Of a DNA stretch of 64,000 nucleotides, positions 11,129 through 22,871 are shown piece after piece (the stretch's first letter is position 1; each line of letters starts with the position of its first letter). The position numbers were made by a program, and so were the translations under genes. The stretch comes from Septoria linicola (Eukaryota; Ascomycota; Dothideomycetes; Mycosphaerellales; Mycosphaerellaceae): positions 372,001 to 436,000 of the forward strand of contig CP099420.1 of NCBI GenBank assembly GCA_024114885.1. The letters run 5' to 3'. Below the pieces are notes generated by a model that had not been told where the DNA came from, searched no databases, and was given only the letters and a program-made list of their open reading frames with translations.

Positions 11129-11458
11129 AACTAGCGCACGCACGCGACACCTGTTGCTGTTGCGCTGGCTGCTGAAGCGGTCTCGTCTCCTATTATCATT
11201 ATCCACTCTGCAACACAACAGACTTAGACGTTTCTTCTCTTCTGCTTCTTCTACACGACCACACTCTACCGGAACATCTCCAGCGCATTGGGGGCGACTT
11301 GTCGGATCAGCGACTGCGAGCCAGCATCCTTTCCTCTCCTCTCATCTCCGACCGTGCCGGAACTCAGCCTCATTGCGCTCACGCTCACGCTCTGCCTTTC
11401 TCTCAGCTGGAGAGAAATCAAGAGATAGAGGAACGAGGCAAGGAGACCGAGGGCGAGC

Positions 11459-12827
11459 ATGGCCGCCAACAGCACAATGCCCGACTTGGGCAAACCACAA
11501 TCGCAAGCACGAGCTTGGTTTGAACCTCTGGTATGCTCATGCAATAGACGTCGTACTGCTGGGAGAACGTACGGTCATGGCTAACATATGGCACAGCTCG
11601 TGGTCACCATCATGGTAGTATCATTAATCATAAACCGAGACCGCAACTTTCACATCATACCCTCGCCCGACTCGTCCTCGGAATCGTTGATCAAGAGTGG
11701 CGCGTACGAAGAAACGGCTTCTCGATCATCTAGTAGGAGTACGTCCCCCGACGGCCGACCAAAGCCCAGCATGGACCTCTCCCAGAGCCCCTTCGTCTCG
11801 CAGTCCGACTCCGACATGAACTTCCTCTCGAGGATCCTACAGCGCTTCCCTTTCTTGGTGGAAATGTTCTACTGGGCTCTCAACTTCCTGGCATACGCTA
11901 TGACGAAAAGCATTGGTGCTGCACTGTACAGCAGGAACGAGAACAACGAGATTACGGAATTGGCTCAGCAACATGGAATCGACATCCTGACGATTGAACA
12001 CAACACCATGTTCAAGATATTCTTCCCCATCAGCGAGGTCGAGTTCCAGCAATTCTTTTTGAATGGCCACCTTCAGATCATGACACTCTACAACCAATTC
12101 TACTCTCTGGTGCATATCCCTGGGACTGTTGCGTAAGTCTGCCCAGCCGAAAAAAACACCGCAGGTTCGCGAGGGCCGAAACGGTACAAATAACGAATCC
12201 GCTAACACGACACTTTGCAACAGCTTCCTCTCCTGGTGGTACTACATGGCACCTTCGCATGACCACTTTGCCCTTGCACGCCGCACGATGACTCTGGGCA
12301 ACTTCTCTGCATTCATGATCTTTTCGTTCTGGCCATGCATGCCGCCGCGGTTACTACCCGAATCCTTTGGCTTCCGCGATACAGTCCGACAAGATCACGC
12401 CGAATCCGTGTGGGTAGGAGGTGCCAACGTGAACCAATTGGCAGCAATGCCTTCGCTGCATTTCACCTACGCTTTCATCATTGGATGCACCTTCCTCTGG
12501 CATTCTGGAGTCCTTTCGATGTTCCGTGGGCGGAGGACGGGCAAAAGCCCCATCTTCACCTTCATCTGGATCGTGGCTGGTATCCTGTACCCAATCCTGG
12601 TACTCTCGATCATCGTCGCGACAGCGAATCACTACTATATGGACGCCGTCGTGGCAACATTCTCAGTCGGGCTGTCATTCCTGCTGAACAAGATATGGTT
12701 TGTGCTTCTACCTGCCGAGGCACTCTTGCTCCGGATTCTGCGGCTGAGGAAGCCAATTCCAAGCACGGCGCAGAACTCGCGAAGAAGGCAGGATAAGCCA
12801 ATAGTGGTGGTAGAAGACTGGGCATAA
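11459..12827 (+). CDS. PAP2-superfamily integral membrane protein (IPC-synthase/lipid phosphatase-like)
   Basis: Predicted multi-pass membrane enzyme of 403 residues of the PAP2 (phosphatidic acid phosphatase type 2) superfamily, in the branch that includes fungal Aur1-like proteins. Three exons: 11459-11530, 11597-12132, 12224-12827; introns of 66 and 91 bases with GTATGC and GTAAGT donors. The first membrane helix is rebuilt across the first junction. A Ser-rich loop follows (residues ~40-90), then about five more hydrophobic segments. Catalytic motif C2 reads AAMPSLHFTYAF and motif C3 reads ATANHYYMDAVV, with the His and Asp expected for phosphotransfer; motif C1 is not clear. The C-terminus is basic and cytosolic. 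Lipid phosphate hydrolysis or head-group transfer is inferred; the substrate cannot be told. The start is chosen because exon 1 supplies the missing N-terminus in phase. Confidence 0.82.
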
Positions 12828-13507
12828 GCCGTTGGTAGTGTTTTCGATCTTCTGAATTGCTGATATTTGGCGTGGAGTCCGGAGTTTGTGCATTGAGCAT
12901 CGGGTCGTTCAATTTGTGGTTCGGAGATCTGCTTGCAATTTGTTCGAAGCAAGCGATGCATTGCGAGCCGGTGGAAAAGTGCGGATGGTTTAGCTATGCG
13001 CCTCATGCAGGAGCGTAATGGTGGAGACATGAAGATCAAATTCGTGATGCACGAAGTAATTACTATCAATGAGAACCGTTCATTGACCTGATTACTCAGT
13101 CGTGTAGGCATGAGGGCAGACGGACGCCTAGCAAGCGTGAGATTTGGGCTCTCTGATAATTACGTGACAAACCAGACGTCTTGAGTTGACGACTTCCATT
13201 GCAGTGTGCGAGACCTTCACCTGCATCTTCTCCCCTGAACTCCACTTCCATACCTCGCTCTCTCAAAGTAAGGCTATGACATCGATGTCAATATAGCATC
13301 TTGTGGTTGGGAAAGGCGACATCCCCAAAACAGTTAGCGCGCGACAGGGGTCCGTCAAGCTGACTTTCAAACCTCACATCGTCAACACCTTTTTACCTCC
13401 ACAACATCCACAAAAGTCGACTGTCATCATTTTGCACAGCAGTTTCACACTCGAATCTGGTCATCTCCAGCATCACTATCAGCGCTGTTGCCTCGAGCGC
13501 CGCCATC
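12828..13507. other. Intergenic region between PAP2 and G-patch genes
   Basis: No gene is supported. Minus-strand frames here (12610-13111) are mirrors of the PAP2 gene end and flanking sequence. The right third is pyrimidine/CT rich, as is common in fungal promoters. Confidence 0.45.
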
Positions 13508-15467
13508 ATGGAGCCGCAACGAGCTCGCGACTATGGTATCTTTGCGACAACATCAGGACACGAACACTTTCAGTGAAAATCAGCTCACTGACATGCCGTT
13601 ATTCTATAAGATACCAATGCATCTCAGAATGGTCAAGACAGCAATGCCGACATTGGATTCAGCATCCGTGGTGCCGCCAAGCGGAAGAGCAGCGTAGATG
13701 AACGTCCTCCACCGAGGAGCCGGTCTCGCTCGCCGCCACGTCGTCGTGATCGCCCATATCATGACCCAGATCAGCCAGATGGCACTCGAGGCCCTCGGAA
13801 CTATCACCCATCTCGAAGCGTAAACATCTGAATAACTTTCTGCTATGGACACCATGCCTAATGTGAGCCTTCAGGACGACCGACACAATTCTCGGCTCAG
13901 CAGTTCCAACGACTACTACCCGCAGGACTATTCTCGACCTCCTCGACAGTACTTTGAGACGTATCCGGCCCATTCTGACGACTTCTACGATGAGCCTGTC
14001 TTGCCACCACCGAGCAATGGTGACGGTGACGTCTCGGCAGACAATAGGGAGCTGCCATTCCTCCTCATCCGTGGTCTCAAGGCCAATACTAGCGAAGAAA
14101 TACTCAGCAAAGGGCTTGAGAAGCTGTACCGGGAGGACGACAAGGATCAGCAGACGCCAGCAAATAACGCAGCCGCCCCCGCGAGCCTGCCCACAGGCGC
14201 AGGTCCTGTGGCAGCAACTCCGCTCGCAGCACTCATTGCAGCAGTGCCTGTGAAGCCATTAGCCGCGCCGGGCGCCAGCCCGAGCAGTTTGAAACGTGTC
14301 TATGTTATTCGTGATCGTGAGACAGAAAAAGGCTTGACGTTCGGATTTGCTGAGTATCACACAGTTGCAGATGCCAAGGCAGCACATTGGAAGTCTAGAT
14401 GGCTCCGCGACAAGTGTACGATATCCTCGAAGAAGATCGAAGTCGACTATCCACATCTGGGCGTCTTCCCGGTGGCGATGCCTGGACAGACCGATCCGAA
14501 ATACCAGTTCCAGCTTGGCTCCGGCAGTACCCACCAGTATCACGATCAGCGCTACTATGCTTCAACACTCGAGGTCAATGAGGCACCACCGCCACGTACC
14601 AAGAGTCCATCGCCACCAACAGCTACGAAGACCACCAAGAAGCGCACAAAGGACACTGCAGGCATAGACTCACTGGACGGCGGCACAACCAAGAAGATCA
14701 AGTCTGGCGAGCCAAAGGGCATGGGCATTGTCAATCTCTGGCAGAAGAAGCAGGCGGAACTACGTGGAGAAGTCCCAGATAGTCACGATTCCCGCCCCTC
14801 CTCTGCTGGCTCCGACTCACCTTCTGTTTCTGTAGAGCAGCCTCAACAGAGCTACGTCTTTCAAGGGGAGAAAGACGGCAAACAGCGCAAAGCCTGCCTC
14901 CTCTGCGGCACAGAGCTTCCAGAAAAAGTAACTCCACAGCGCCACTGCGAAGGCAGCGAAAAGCACGCTGCCAACCTAAGAGACGAAGCCAAGTGTCAAG
15001 AGGCTTTGGAGAGACTCACCAAGTGGGGCCTCACCGCCGACCAGACAGTCAAACTGCCGCCTCCCAAGCCTGTAGAGAAGCCCGAATACCGCGACCGCGC
15101 CAAAGAACGCCGCATCCAAGAAGCCAAAGCCGGCACAACAGAGAAACTCAAAGTCTCCCTCAAAGGCGCCGCTGCCGCGAAGAAAGCCGGCCCCGTCTCA
15201 ACACAGCCAGTCGCACCGAACTACGGCAAAGGTCTCAATCTCCTGCAAAAGTCCGGATATAAGGAAGGTCAAGGCCTGGGCGTAGGAGGCAGTGGCCTGA
15301 CTGCACCCATCGAGCAGATCTCGTACAATGCTGGCGTGGGCTTGGGTCACGAGGGTAGTAAGAAGGGCGATGCCAACGAGGAGGCCGCGAGGATGACGAA
15401 GGGCGATGGCGGGTTTTTGGAGAAGACGAAGGAGGTTGCTAGGAGCAGATATGAGAGGATGCAGTGA
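13508..15467 (+). CDS. G-patch and RRM-like RNA-binding protein (RBM5/RBM10-like)
   Basis: Nuclear RNA-binding protein of 609 residues, probably an alternative-splicing or spliceosome factor like animal RBM5/RBM10. Three exons: 13508-13535, 13611-13819, 13875-15467; introns of 75 and 55 bases, in phase throughout. Exon 2 encodes an Arg/Ser-rich stretch (PPRSRSRSPPRRRDR). A region beginning LPFLLIRGLKANTSEE and continuing to residue ~300 looks like an RRM with a long Ala/Pro insertion. A Ser/Thr/Lys-rich linker follows, then a zinc-finger-like segment CLLCGTELPEKVTPQRHCEG, and a C-terminal G-patch with the spaced glycines of GYKEGQGLGVGGSGL. The start at 13508 is preferred over the in-frame ATG at 13845 because the upstream exons add the SR-like N-terminus with correct phases. 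Confidence 0.85.
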
Positions 15468-15602
15468 GCAGGCCTCTCGTGGAGGGTGTCGAGCGGGTAG
15501 CGCTCCGCGGTTTTGTTGGCGACTGCGCTGCTTGATGCGCACATACTGCGCAATGAATGAATGACTGTTTTTGGAGTGATTATTTGCCGGTGTCTCAGCT
15601 TT
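15468..15602. other. 3' flank of the G-patch gene, left edge of the repeat field
   Basis: No gene. The sequence leads into the tandem repeats that begin near 15603. Confidence 0.4.
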
Positions 15603-16160
15603 CTCCGTGGTTCTGTGACTACTACGCCGCCTGGAGCGAACACTATTCAGATCGAGCTCACGACATTCCACGGAGATGCTTTGTTGGTCGAAATACCTGC
15701 TCGCTCCGTGAGTCTGTGAGTTGCACGCCGCCCGGAGCCAAGACTACTCGGATCGATCCAACCATACTTTACGGAGATGCTTTGGTCGTGGGAACACCTG
15801 CTTTTCCCGCAATTCTGCGACCACCACGCCACCTGGAGCGGAGACAACCCAGAGTTAGCGCATGATATCTCGTGGAGAGGCCAAGCTCGTCTCAATATCT
15901 ATCTCTGTCGTGAATGCAACCACCAAGCCACCTAGAGTTCCTTCGCTGACCATCTCGACTGCACAGATGGTGTGAGATAGTGCCCTTTTGCTGATTGATG
16001 TGCTAGTCCACTTGATGGAGAGAGATGTGTATTGAACCACTCTCCGTCACTTTGTAAGCATTACGCGACGACACAGATCAAGCTCATGATATCTCGCGGA
16101 GACACGAAGACGATCGAAACTCCTGCCTCCAGTTTTCATCACTGACCAAGCTGGACGATA
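15603..16160. repeat. Degenerate ~101-base tandem repeat, about five to six units
   Basis: Units can be lined up by eye. Each has a CTCCGTG-like start (15603, 15704, about 15805, about 15903, then 16042), then a box like TGCGACCACCACGCCACCTG, then GATCGAGCTCA-like sequence, then a CATGATATCTCGCGGAGA-like box (around 15660, 15765, 15861, 16085). Spacing is close to 101 bases for the first four units and longer for the fifth. Copies differ at perhaps a quarter to a third of positions. No frame stays open across units, so this is not a coding repeat. It may be an old minisatellite or the decayed terminal region of a mobile element. Confidence 0.65.
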
Positions 16161-16250
16161 TGCCTTCACGCACCATCTCAAGCACGCGACTTGCTCGAAA
16201 GAGTTCGGTATCTAAAACGATAGGCAAGGTCACTGGCATAGAAGCACAAG

Positions 16251-16335
16251 TATCTCTGACTTCCATCATCAACTACGCTGCCCAGTGCACCTCTTAGCAC
16301 CACATACATTTTCAAGAGTCCTCGAGACACTACGA
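16251..16335. repeat. Diverged duplicated block, copy A
   Basis: About 85 bases align by eye with 16842-16927, sharing TATCTCTG-like, CTACGCTGCCCAGTGC-like and CACCACATACAT-like segments in the same order and spacing. Divergence is roughly a quarter of positions. Confidence 0.55.
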
Positions 16336-16488
16336 GTGATATTGGAACTTGTTGCAGCTTTCTCCGAACCTGTGTAAGGCTCTCGCCAGTCACACCACTC
16401 AAGGCCGCGAGTTCTCGCCTGCCACAAGGCTGGCGGGTGAACAAGGCTGCGCCGACAGCACTCCCTTCTTCCCCACCACAGCAAGACA

Positions 16489-16674
16489 ATGTCATTGAAA
16501 TTCTCCGATGACGAGCAGACACGCGATGTCATCAACCTCGATTCTCAGGACGGTGAACTTCGGACATCGCCAGTGCGACCACGCAAACGCCTCTCCAAGA
16601 GTCTTCAGGACAGGATAAATAAAGTGCGCAGTCAGCTACGCCAAGTTATCTGGAGCGAAGACTGTGAGAATTGA
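16489..16674 (+). CDS. Small hypothetical ORF within the repeat field
   Basis: Open frame of 61 codons beginning MSLKFSDDEQTRDV, acidic at first and then basic (RPRKRLSKSLQDRINKVR). The start context is good. However, its last codons lie inside a diverged repeat copy (16651-16700), and there is no family resemblance. It is either a very small orphan gene or chance. Confidence 0.2.
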   Translation: MSLKFSDDEQTRDVINLDSQDGELRTSPVRPRKRLSKSLQDRINKVRSQLRQVIWSEDCEN

Positions 16675-16700
16675 TCTCGTGATGTTTCACGGAGATATGG
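16651..16700. repeat. Isolated copy of the ~101-base repeat box
   Basis: A CTGGAGCGAAGACTG-like segment followed by GATCTCGTGATGTTTCACGGAGA matches the end of a tandem unit at 15632-15678 with few differences. It shows that the repeat family extends beyond the tandem array. Confidence 0.5.
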
Positions 16701-16841
16701 AGGCTACACGGGTGACTCTTTTCATGGCCTGTCGGTGGCCGCGCTGACTGGTGCGCCTTCGCAAGCCATTGTCATTACACGATCTGCGGGAGACAGTGCT
16801 TCTCCAGAATTGTAGACAGACTCACTTTGCTCGAAGACACG

Positions 16842-16927
16842 CGAATCTCTGCATTCCCCGATCGACTACACAGCCCAGTGCGCCTCGCGGCACCACATGC
16901 ATCTTGGAGAGTTCTCGAAACATCATT
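16842..16927. repeat. Diverged duplicated block, copy B
   Basis: Second copy of the block at 16251-16335. It ends about 27 bases before the last stop codon of the minus-strand pseudogene at 16954. Confidence 0.55.
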
Positions 16928-16953
16928 TCGGTTCCATAGCAACTCTATCAACA

Positions 16954-18500
16954 TCACTGAAACATCATATACTCCTCGTCCACCTCATCCTCCCCGCCCC
17001 TTCCGGCTTCCACAAGATGCCCACTCTCCTCCACCTTGAACGGCACTTTCGTAATTGCCCTCTCATCATGCCTCTTCCCTTCAAACTCCTGCAGCGGAGC
17101 ATGTTCCAGCGCTGCCACAAGCAATTCCGTCGCGCTGCGATACTCTCTGCGATCGACACAGCGTAGTACGACCTGCACTGCTACAAATATTAGACCAAGG
17201 ATAGCGACTACACTGCCGAGCTAGGGGCTCCGACCCGATGCGCCGTAGGCCCAGACGTTGATTCGTGCAGAGTCGATTTGGACCACATTGGTGAGCTCGG
17301 ACCTGCTGAAGATCGGTAGGCTGGGATCTGTGGTAAAGAAGAGGTCCCAATCACAGATCAGACCTTAAAGACGGGCTCGTCACGAGCTAGACACTCAGCT
17401 GGGAATCCAGATGGCATAGTGCCATCAGGAAGGAATGCTGCCTTGTCTGATGTCCATATCGTGAAGGCCGCATTGGACCCAAGTGTTTCGATCCATGGTT
17501 TGTATATGCGCTCGCTCTCTAAAACCCGACGACTGTAGGCGTCTCCCAACCAGTGCCCAACTTGACAGATTTGGTGTACTTGACCTCGAGCAGATCGCGG
17601 GTCAAAGGAGTATTTGACACATCATAGTCTCTTTAGCATCGCACATAGCGATTTTCCAGAGTCTGCGTGTCGAACCATGTCCTGTTGTCGTAGCCAACCC
17701 ACATACTAGACGAGACTCCAATTACTGGCCTGTTGTGCTGCACGATTGTGCTGTTACCAGAAGGCTCGAGACGCTGCTTGATGTGAACCAACTCTATCGC
17801 TGACTTATGATCAACCGACTTACATCACTGACTGCGTTGGTATGCTTAAGACTTCGCCGCTGGACGACGCAAGCATCTCTCTAAGATGCTGGCCTCAGCA
17901 GGTCATGGGTGTCAACTGGTAATCCCACCACGGCTCGGGGCAGTATCTTTGACACAACGTGTTCTGCGAGGCAGCACTGTTGCCACGACTATCGAGATGT
18001 GACGAATTTGCCCTTGAGTTGCTCCAGACGATTGAGAAGCACGTCACACACAACATCCTGGCGTGTTACGTGCCTTTCTGTTTCTTGCAAGGCTCGTTAT
18101 GCTATCAAACTGCCTGGAGGGCTCGGCGAGGTCGTGTCCCAAGGATACCAGCGACTTCGATGAGGCGTCTTGTGTCAAAAACACGACTGGTGCAACATTG
18201 GCCTAGCCCCGGGGATTTGGCCTTCGTCGCTCGAGCATCGGCGAAGAGTATTGGTCCATGATCGCGCTTAGATTAGATGAACTTGCGCAGGTCGGCTTTC
18301 TTGCTTAAGGTCACCGATAGCGAGAGCGGAATGTATCAACGTTTTGGCACGATAAGTATGCCACTTGGAATCTATCTGATTGCGAGTAAGAATACCTGGG
18401 GCATCGAGCTCCGTATATTAGTCGCGATGAAGATACAGCAAAGTGCATAGTCAGCGCTGTCTGGACGACCGTCGTACTTACTGTTGCATCAGCAAGGGCC
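16954..18500 (-). pseudogene. Decayed fungal membrane-protein gene (formylmethionine deformylase-like type)
   Basis: Reading the minus strand gives stretches of good protein sequence in changing frames. One stretch contains RLEPSGNSTIVQHNRPVIG and WVGYDNRTWFDTQTLENRYV, then a stop. Another contains RIYKPWIETLGSNAAFTIWT. A third has DPSLPIFSRSELTNVVQID and INVWAYGASGRSP, then TAG, then a hydrophobic segment GSVVAILGLIFVAVQVVL, and a last stretch with TELLVAALEHAPLQEFEG running to the stop at 16954-16956. Further upstream, IDSKWHTYRAKTLIHSALAI and RQDVVCDVLLNRLEQLKG are also protein-like. At least three in-frame stops and several frame changes are present. The ending resembles large fungal integral membrane proteins usually labelled formylmethionine deformylase-like; that name is recalled, not tested. 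The 5' limit is not resolved and may reach about 18770. Confidence 0.72.
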
Positions 18501-20415
18501 GGCATTGGTACTCATTCGTCTTCAACTCTTGTCATTCTTGTCGCATCCATTTAGTGCATGCTGCAAGAGAAGACAAAACACACGAGCACCATTCCGTGGT
18601 TACCTTATGCCAAGCACGAAACGCCTCGCAAGCCTCTGCAGAAAGCCGAAGCTTTCCTCGCGTTGTGCACCAAGATTGAAAGGGTCTTGCTTCTCATGTC
18701 ACGACTGCTTCAAAGCGACCTCACCTTGAGCCAGTATTGCGCTGCGCTGTGCCTCATGAGCACATGAACCCTGCATAGGAGCACTTTCGGATTGTGCGAG
18801 ATCTTCAGTATCACCATGCCGATCATTAGCATATCACAGTCTCGTCATTGGCCAGCAGCCCCCCTCACGTGTATCTTAGACTTCATCGAAGCAATGGTTT
18901 GCCACTATTACTTGCGAGTCAGTTGCGACTTCTGTCTGCACGCTCGCACGAGAGGTACAGGCGACAGCTGAAAGTGGGTTCTGAGAGTGAACCTTGATAG
19001 TTTGTGGCAGGCAAGTGGCACGCGACTGTTGACAGAATCCAGCTTGCTTCGTGTCCGCGGATGGTAGCACTTGGGCCAAGCTGGTTGTAGCGGATGCATG
19101 GGAGTGGGTCGGATTGATGATCGGATCTGGCCGAGGCCAGCAAATGCTTCGGGTACTGATAACGTGCTTCGATTATGCCTGTTTGCTCTTCACGATCGGA
19201 GATATCGTGCTTTGCCGCGACTATGCGCGCTTTCAGGCGCGTTTCGCGTGCTTGTAGCCACCGTTTGGATATGTTCAAGCTATCGCAAGCCGCCTTGCAC
19301 ATGCTTCATGGCGTGCGCACGAAGGATCAAGAGATAGCAGAGTTCGCTAGCTCAGTCTTGGCAGCCTTGGCCGGAGTGAATGGTGGGGTAAATCAAGACC
19401 ACAGAAGCGCCAACCTTCCTCTTTCTGCAGAACCAACAAACGCCCTCAAAGTACCAGAGACCAATACGATATCTCGAGCTTCCTCTCCGGGCATAGGCTG
19501 GCCACATTTTGCGATGTCAGATGTGCGTCGCTGTGCAGACCGAAGGATGAATGTCCTAGCAATCAGGAATATGGTCCTTGCAATCAGCACAGGAGTTCCT
19601 TAGCCGGCACGAGATTGCAACACAACTTTTCGCGGATGAGTCCATGATTCGAGATCGACCAACTTGTGCCGCAGAATGATGGTGCTCAGACCCTTGTGTG
19701 TTTGTCTTGTATGGCCAAGGAGTACCCAGACACCGCGAAAGTGCTTGATCTCTTGTCCGGCAGTCGGTTGTGTACCGAAGCCAGTTGGCTGACGGACGTC
19801 GTGTCAAATCGAGAAGAGCTCGCGAGCTCTCTCATAATGTGATCGCCGGTAGCCAACTAGCGACCACGCCACTACGAAAAGCTGACCTCCTATTCGCTCA
19901 CTCTGAGATATCTTATCAGCCTCGGGTAACATTTGCACTTGTCGTGTCGTACAGAAAGTTTCTGCTTCGCAAAAGGTGACAAGCCCGCTCATGTTGAAGC
20001 TTGGTCCAGACAAGACCGCGGTGCAGTGAGCTCGAGTAGACGTGCCGTCAAAGGGCGTTCGCCATCCGCGACTTGTCCGCAAGCTGGTCCAGCCGCTGAT
20101 CCTGACACCATACATGCGCCGGACCATACTTGATTAGGAAGGACATGGGACTCTCATTCCCTTCCACAGGACTTCCTCGCAGCTAACCTAGACATACGGG
20201 CGCCGTGAGTGGCTGGCTCTGAGATAGTGTGAAGATACACGCCGATAGCCAGTACGACCATGCCATGCGACACAATGGGACCCTGTCGTTCGCTTCGAGG
20301 TTGTACCATGCTGCACATAAGAGCAGGTCGTGCCCTGGTGGAGTGTTTCCAACTCCCATCGTCTTGTATCAACCTTCGCGTGTCTAGGTGAATAGGCACT
20401 TGTCGCGTACACAAG
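18501..20415. other. Gene-poor region upstream of the OPT transporter
   Basis: Short frames only. A plus-strand frame at 19175-19603 includes a protein-like helical stretch (LSQAALHMLHGVRTKDQEIA), and 18558-18767 plus includes another; either could be a relic of a gene, but no family is certain. The last 300 bases are probably the OPT promoter. Confidence 0.4.
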
Positions 20416-22871
20416 ATGGCGAACGTAAACGAGGTCATTGACCACACGGTCATGCCTATGGTATGTGTTCTCCCAACGACAGCGCCCGACCGTACAGCTA
20501 ACCGCTATGCAGGGCAACATCAACCCAGAAGTGCCTCCTCTCACTGAGAAGCGGAATGTCTTCAACACGCCCACACTCCATGGCACTGTCGAGGAGACGC
20601 TAGTGGACGAGAAGCACGCCAGTATGGAGAAGGAGACCGACAAGGTCGGCCAGACATATGTGGGCGAGATGGAAGAGGTCGATTTTGAGAAGCCCGGTCA
20701 AGAGCCGACCGAAGCAGATCCATTTACGCCATTTGATGATCTGCCAGAGGAGCGACACTTCATTGTCACGATACGATCGATCCTCGTTGGTGTCATCTGT
20801 GGTGCCCTTGTGAACGCCTCCAACGTCTATCTTGGACTCAAGACTGGTTGGACTTTCGGAGCCTCGCTTTTCGGAGCCATTATTGGTTTCGCCGTGCTCA
20901 AGCCTCTAGGTCGCAAGCTTCCAGAGAGCTTTCCAATCTTCGGTGGCGAATTCGGACCTCGTGAGAACAACATTGTCCAGACTGCTGCTACTGCTGCAGG
21001 TGGTCTGAGCAGTGTCTTCATCTCCGGTATTCCAGCACTCTACCAGCTTGAGCTGCTTTCGACTCCAAAAGAGGACTTTCCACGTCTGATCACTCTGACT
21101 CTGGTTGGTGGTTACTTCGGATTCCTCATGTCGACTCCTCTCCGAAAGTTCTTCATCATTTATGTGGCTCGTGAGCTCAAGCTCATTTTCCCTACACCTT
21201 CTGCCACAGCCATGACCATCCGCGCCATGCACATGGCCTCCACTGGCGAGGCTATCGCTAAGCTGAAGATGAGAGCTCTGTCGTACGCCTTCTCTGGTGC
21301 TATTATCCTTCGTGTGGCCTCGCAGTACGCTACCGGTATCCTCTGGGACTGGCACATCTTCACCTGGTTCTACATCTGGGGCAACTACAACAACGCTGCC
21401 ATCAATGTTGAGAACTGGGGCTGGATGCTTGAGTGGACACCAGCTTTCATCGGAGCTGGTATGCTTGTCGGTCTGAACACTGCCATCTCCTTTTATGCCG
21501 GTTCGATCATTGCCTGGGGCATCATCGGTCCAACGCTCGTGCACTACAACGTTGCTTTCGGTCTTGCTCCCGCGGCTTACGAGGGCACCAAATGGGAGGG
21601 CATCGTGTCGTTTGCGTCGCTCGGTACTGCGGCGTCATCCAAGGACACTCCATCTCCACGTTTCTGGATGCTCTGGCCTGGTGTTCTGCTCATGATTGTC
21701 GTCTCTTTCGTTGAGCTCGGTCTGCAGTACAAGGTTTTTTTCCACGTTTCGAAGGCCATCTACCGAGGCTCGTGCTCTGGTATCAACGCAGCACGCAAGG
21801 CGATGGGCCGTGGCTCCAGTCCCTACCTCGAGAGCAAGGGTGCTCAAAAGCAAGACGACCTCGTCAAGGACTTTGCCGACGACAAGGATCTTGTCAAGTG
21901 GTGGATGTGGTTCCCAGCTCTCATCGCCATCATCATCCTCACTTGCGTGGTCATGGGTGTGCAATTCGACATGCCAGTCGGCATGTCTCTGCTATCTATC
22001 TTCTTGGCTTTCTTCTTCTCCCTTCTGGCTGTGCAATGCGCTGGCGTCACTGACATCACCCCATTGACTGCCGCATCAAAGGCATCCCAGATCGTCCTAG
22101 GAGGTGCCACCAAGGGCGAGGGCTGGGAGCCCGAGCACGCCCAGCGTCTCAACTTGCTCGGAGGCTCGCTTGCCTCGATTGGAGCCAATCAGGCTTCTGA
22201 TCTTGTCGGTGACTTCCGTGTCGGTTTCCTTCTCAAGACCTCTCCAAAGCAGCAGTGGGTTGCCCAAGGTCTTGGTACCATCGTTGCAGTCTTCTTGGCC
22301 CCAGCACTCTTCATGCTGTTCGCCAAGGCATACCCTTGCATTCTCGACATCAACGCCGAGGTCTGTCCATTCAGCGCTCCATCCGTCTCAGCCTGGAGAG
22401 CCGTTGCAGTCGCCATGACCGACCCAGAGTTCCCAGTCCCAACAAGCAGCGGTATCTTCGCCATCTGCTTCTCGATCTTTGGCGCCGGAATGATCTTCGT
22501 CCGCCACTATGCCTACACTGGCACCTGGGAGAAGTACAGAGTCTATCACCCAAACATGATGTGCATTGGTCTGGCTTTCGTGCTTCCGCAGACATACTAC
22601 GGTGTAAGTCGTTGCCCAACGAACATGATACATACCATGAATCCCTTACTGACATCGTTGACAGCTCGCCATGATCATCGGTGCTGCTCCATGCTACTTC
22701 TGGGCCAAGCGCAACCCACAGAGCTTCGACATCTACGGTTACGCAATCGCTGCTGGTCTCATCGCCGGTGAGGGTATCGGTGGAGTCATCAACGCCATCT
22801 TCCAGGTTGCTGGCATTGCTGGACCAGATCCATATGGCACGAACATCGCCTGCCCTGGTGATGCTTGCTGA
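20416..22871 (+). CDS. OPT/YSL-family oligopeptide or metal-chelate transporter
   Basis: Polytopic transporter of 780 residues in the OPT superfamily, nearest to the YSL-like branch found in fungi (substrates: small peptides, glutathione-type or metal-chelate conjugates; the actual substrate is unknown). Three exons: a 15-codon first exon 20416-20460, then 20513-22603 and 22665-22871. Introns are 52 and 61 bases with GTATGT and GTAAGT donors; all are phase 0. The N-terminus is acidic and cytosolic with the conserved PFTPFDDLPEERHFIVTIR lead into helix 1. The OPT-typical NASNVYLGLKTGWTFGASLF helix follows, with about 14-16 membrane segments in total. The C-terminus is short and ends in Cys. 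The in-frame ATG at 20438 lies partly in the first intron, so the spliced start is preferred. Confidence 0.9.

Larger units (their letters stand above)
9954..11458. other. 1.5 kb intergenic region
   Basis: No gene is supported; open frames on both strands are short and unstructured. Two local features are listed separately: a purine-rich microsatellite near 11021-11046 and a perfect palindrome at 11110-11128. The right end is the leader of the PAP2 gene. Confidence 0.45.

Noticed and set aside
15468..20415. RIP (repeat-induced point mutation) as the cause of decay
   Set aside because: The region is not visibly AT rich or enriched in TpA, and the lesions in the pseudogene are mainly indels. 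No formal RIP index was computed.
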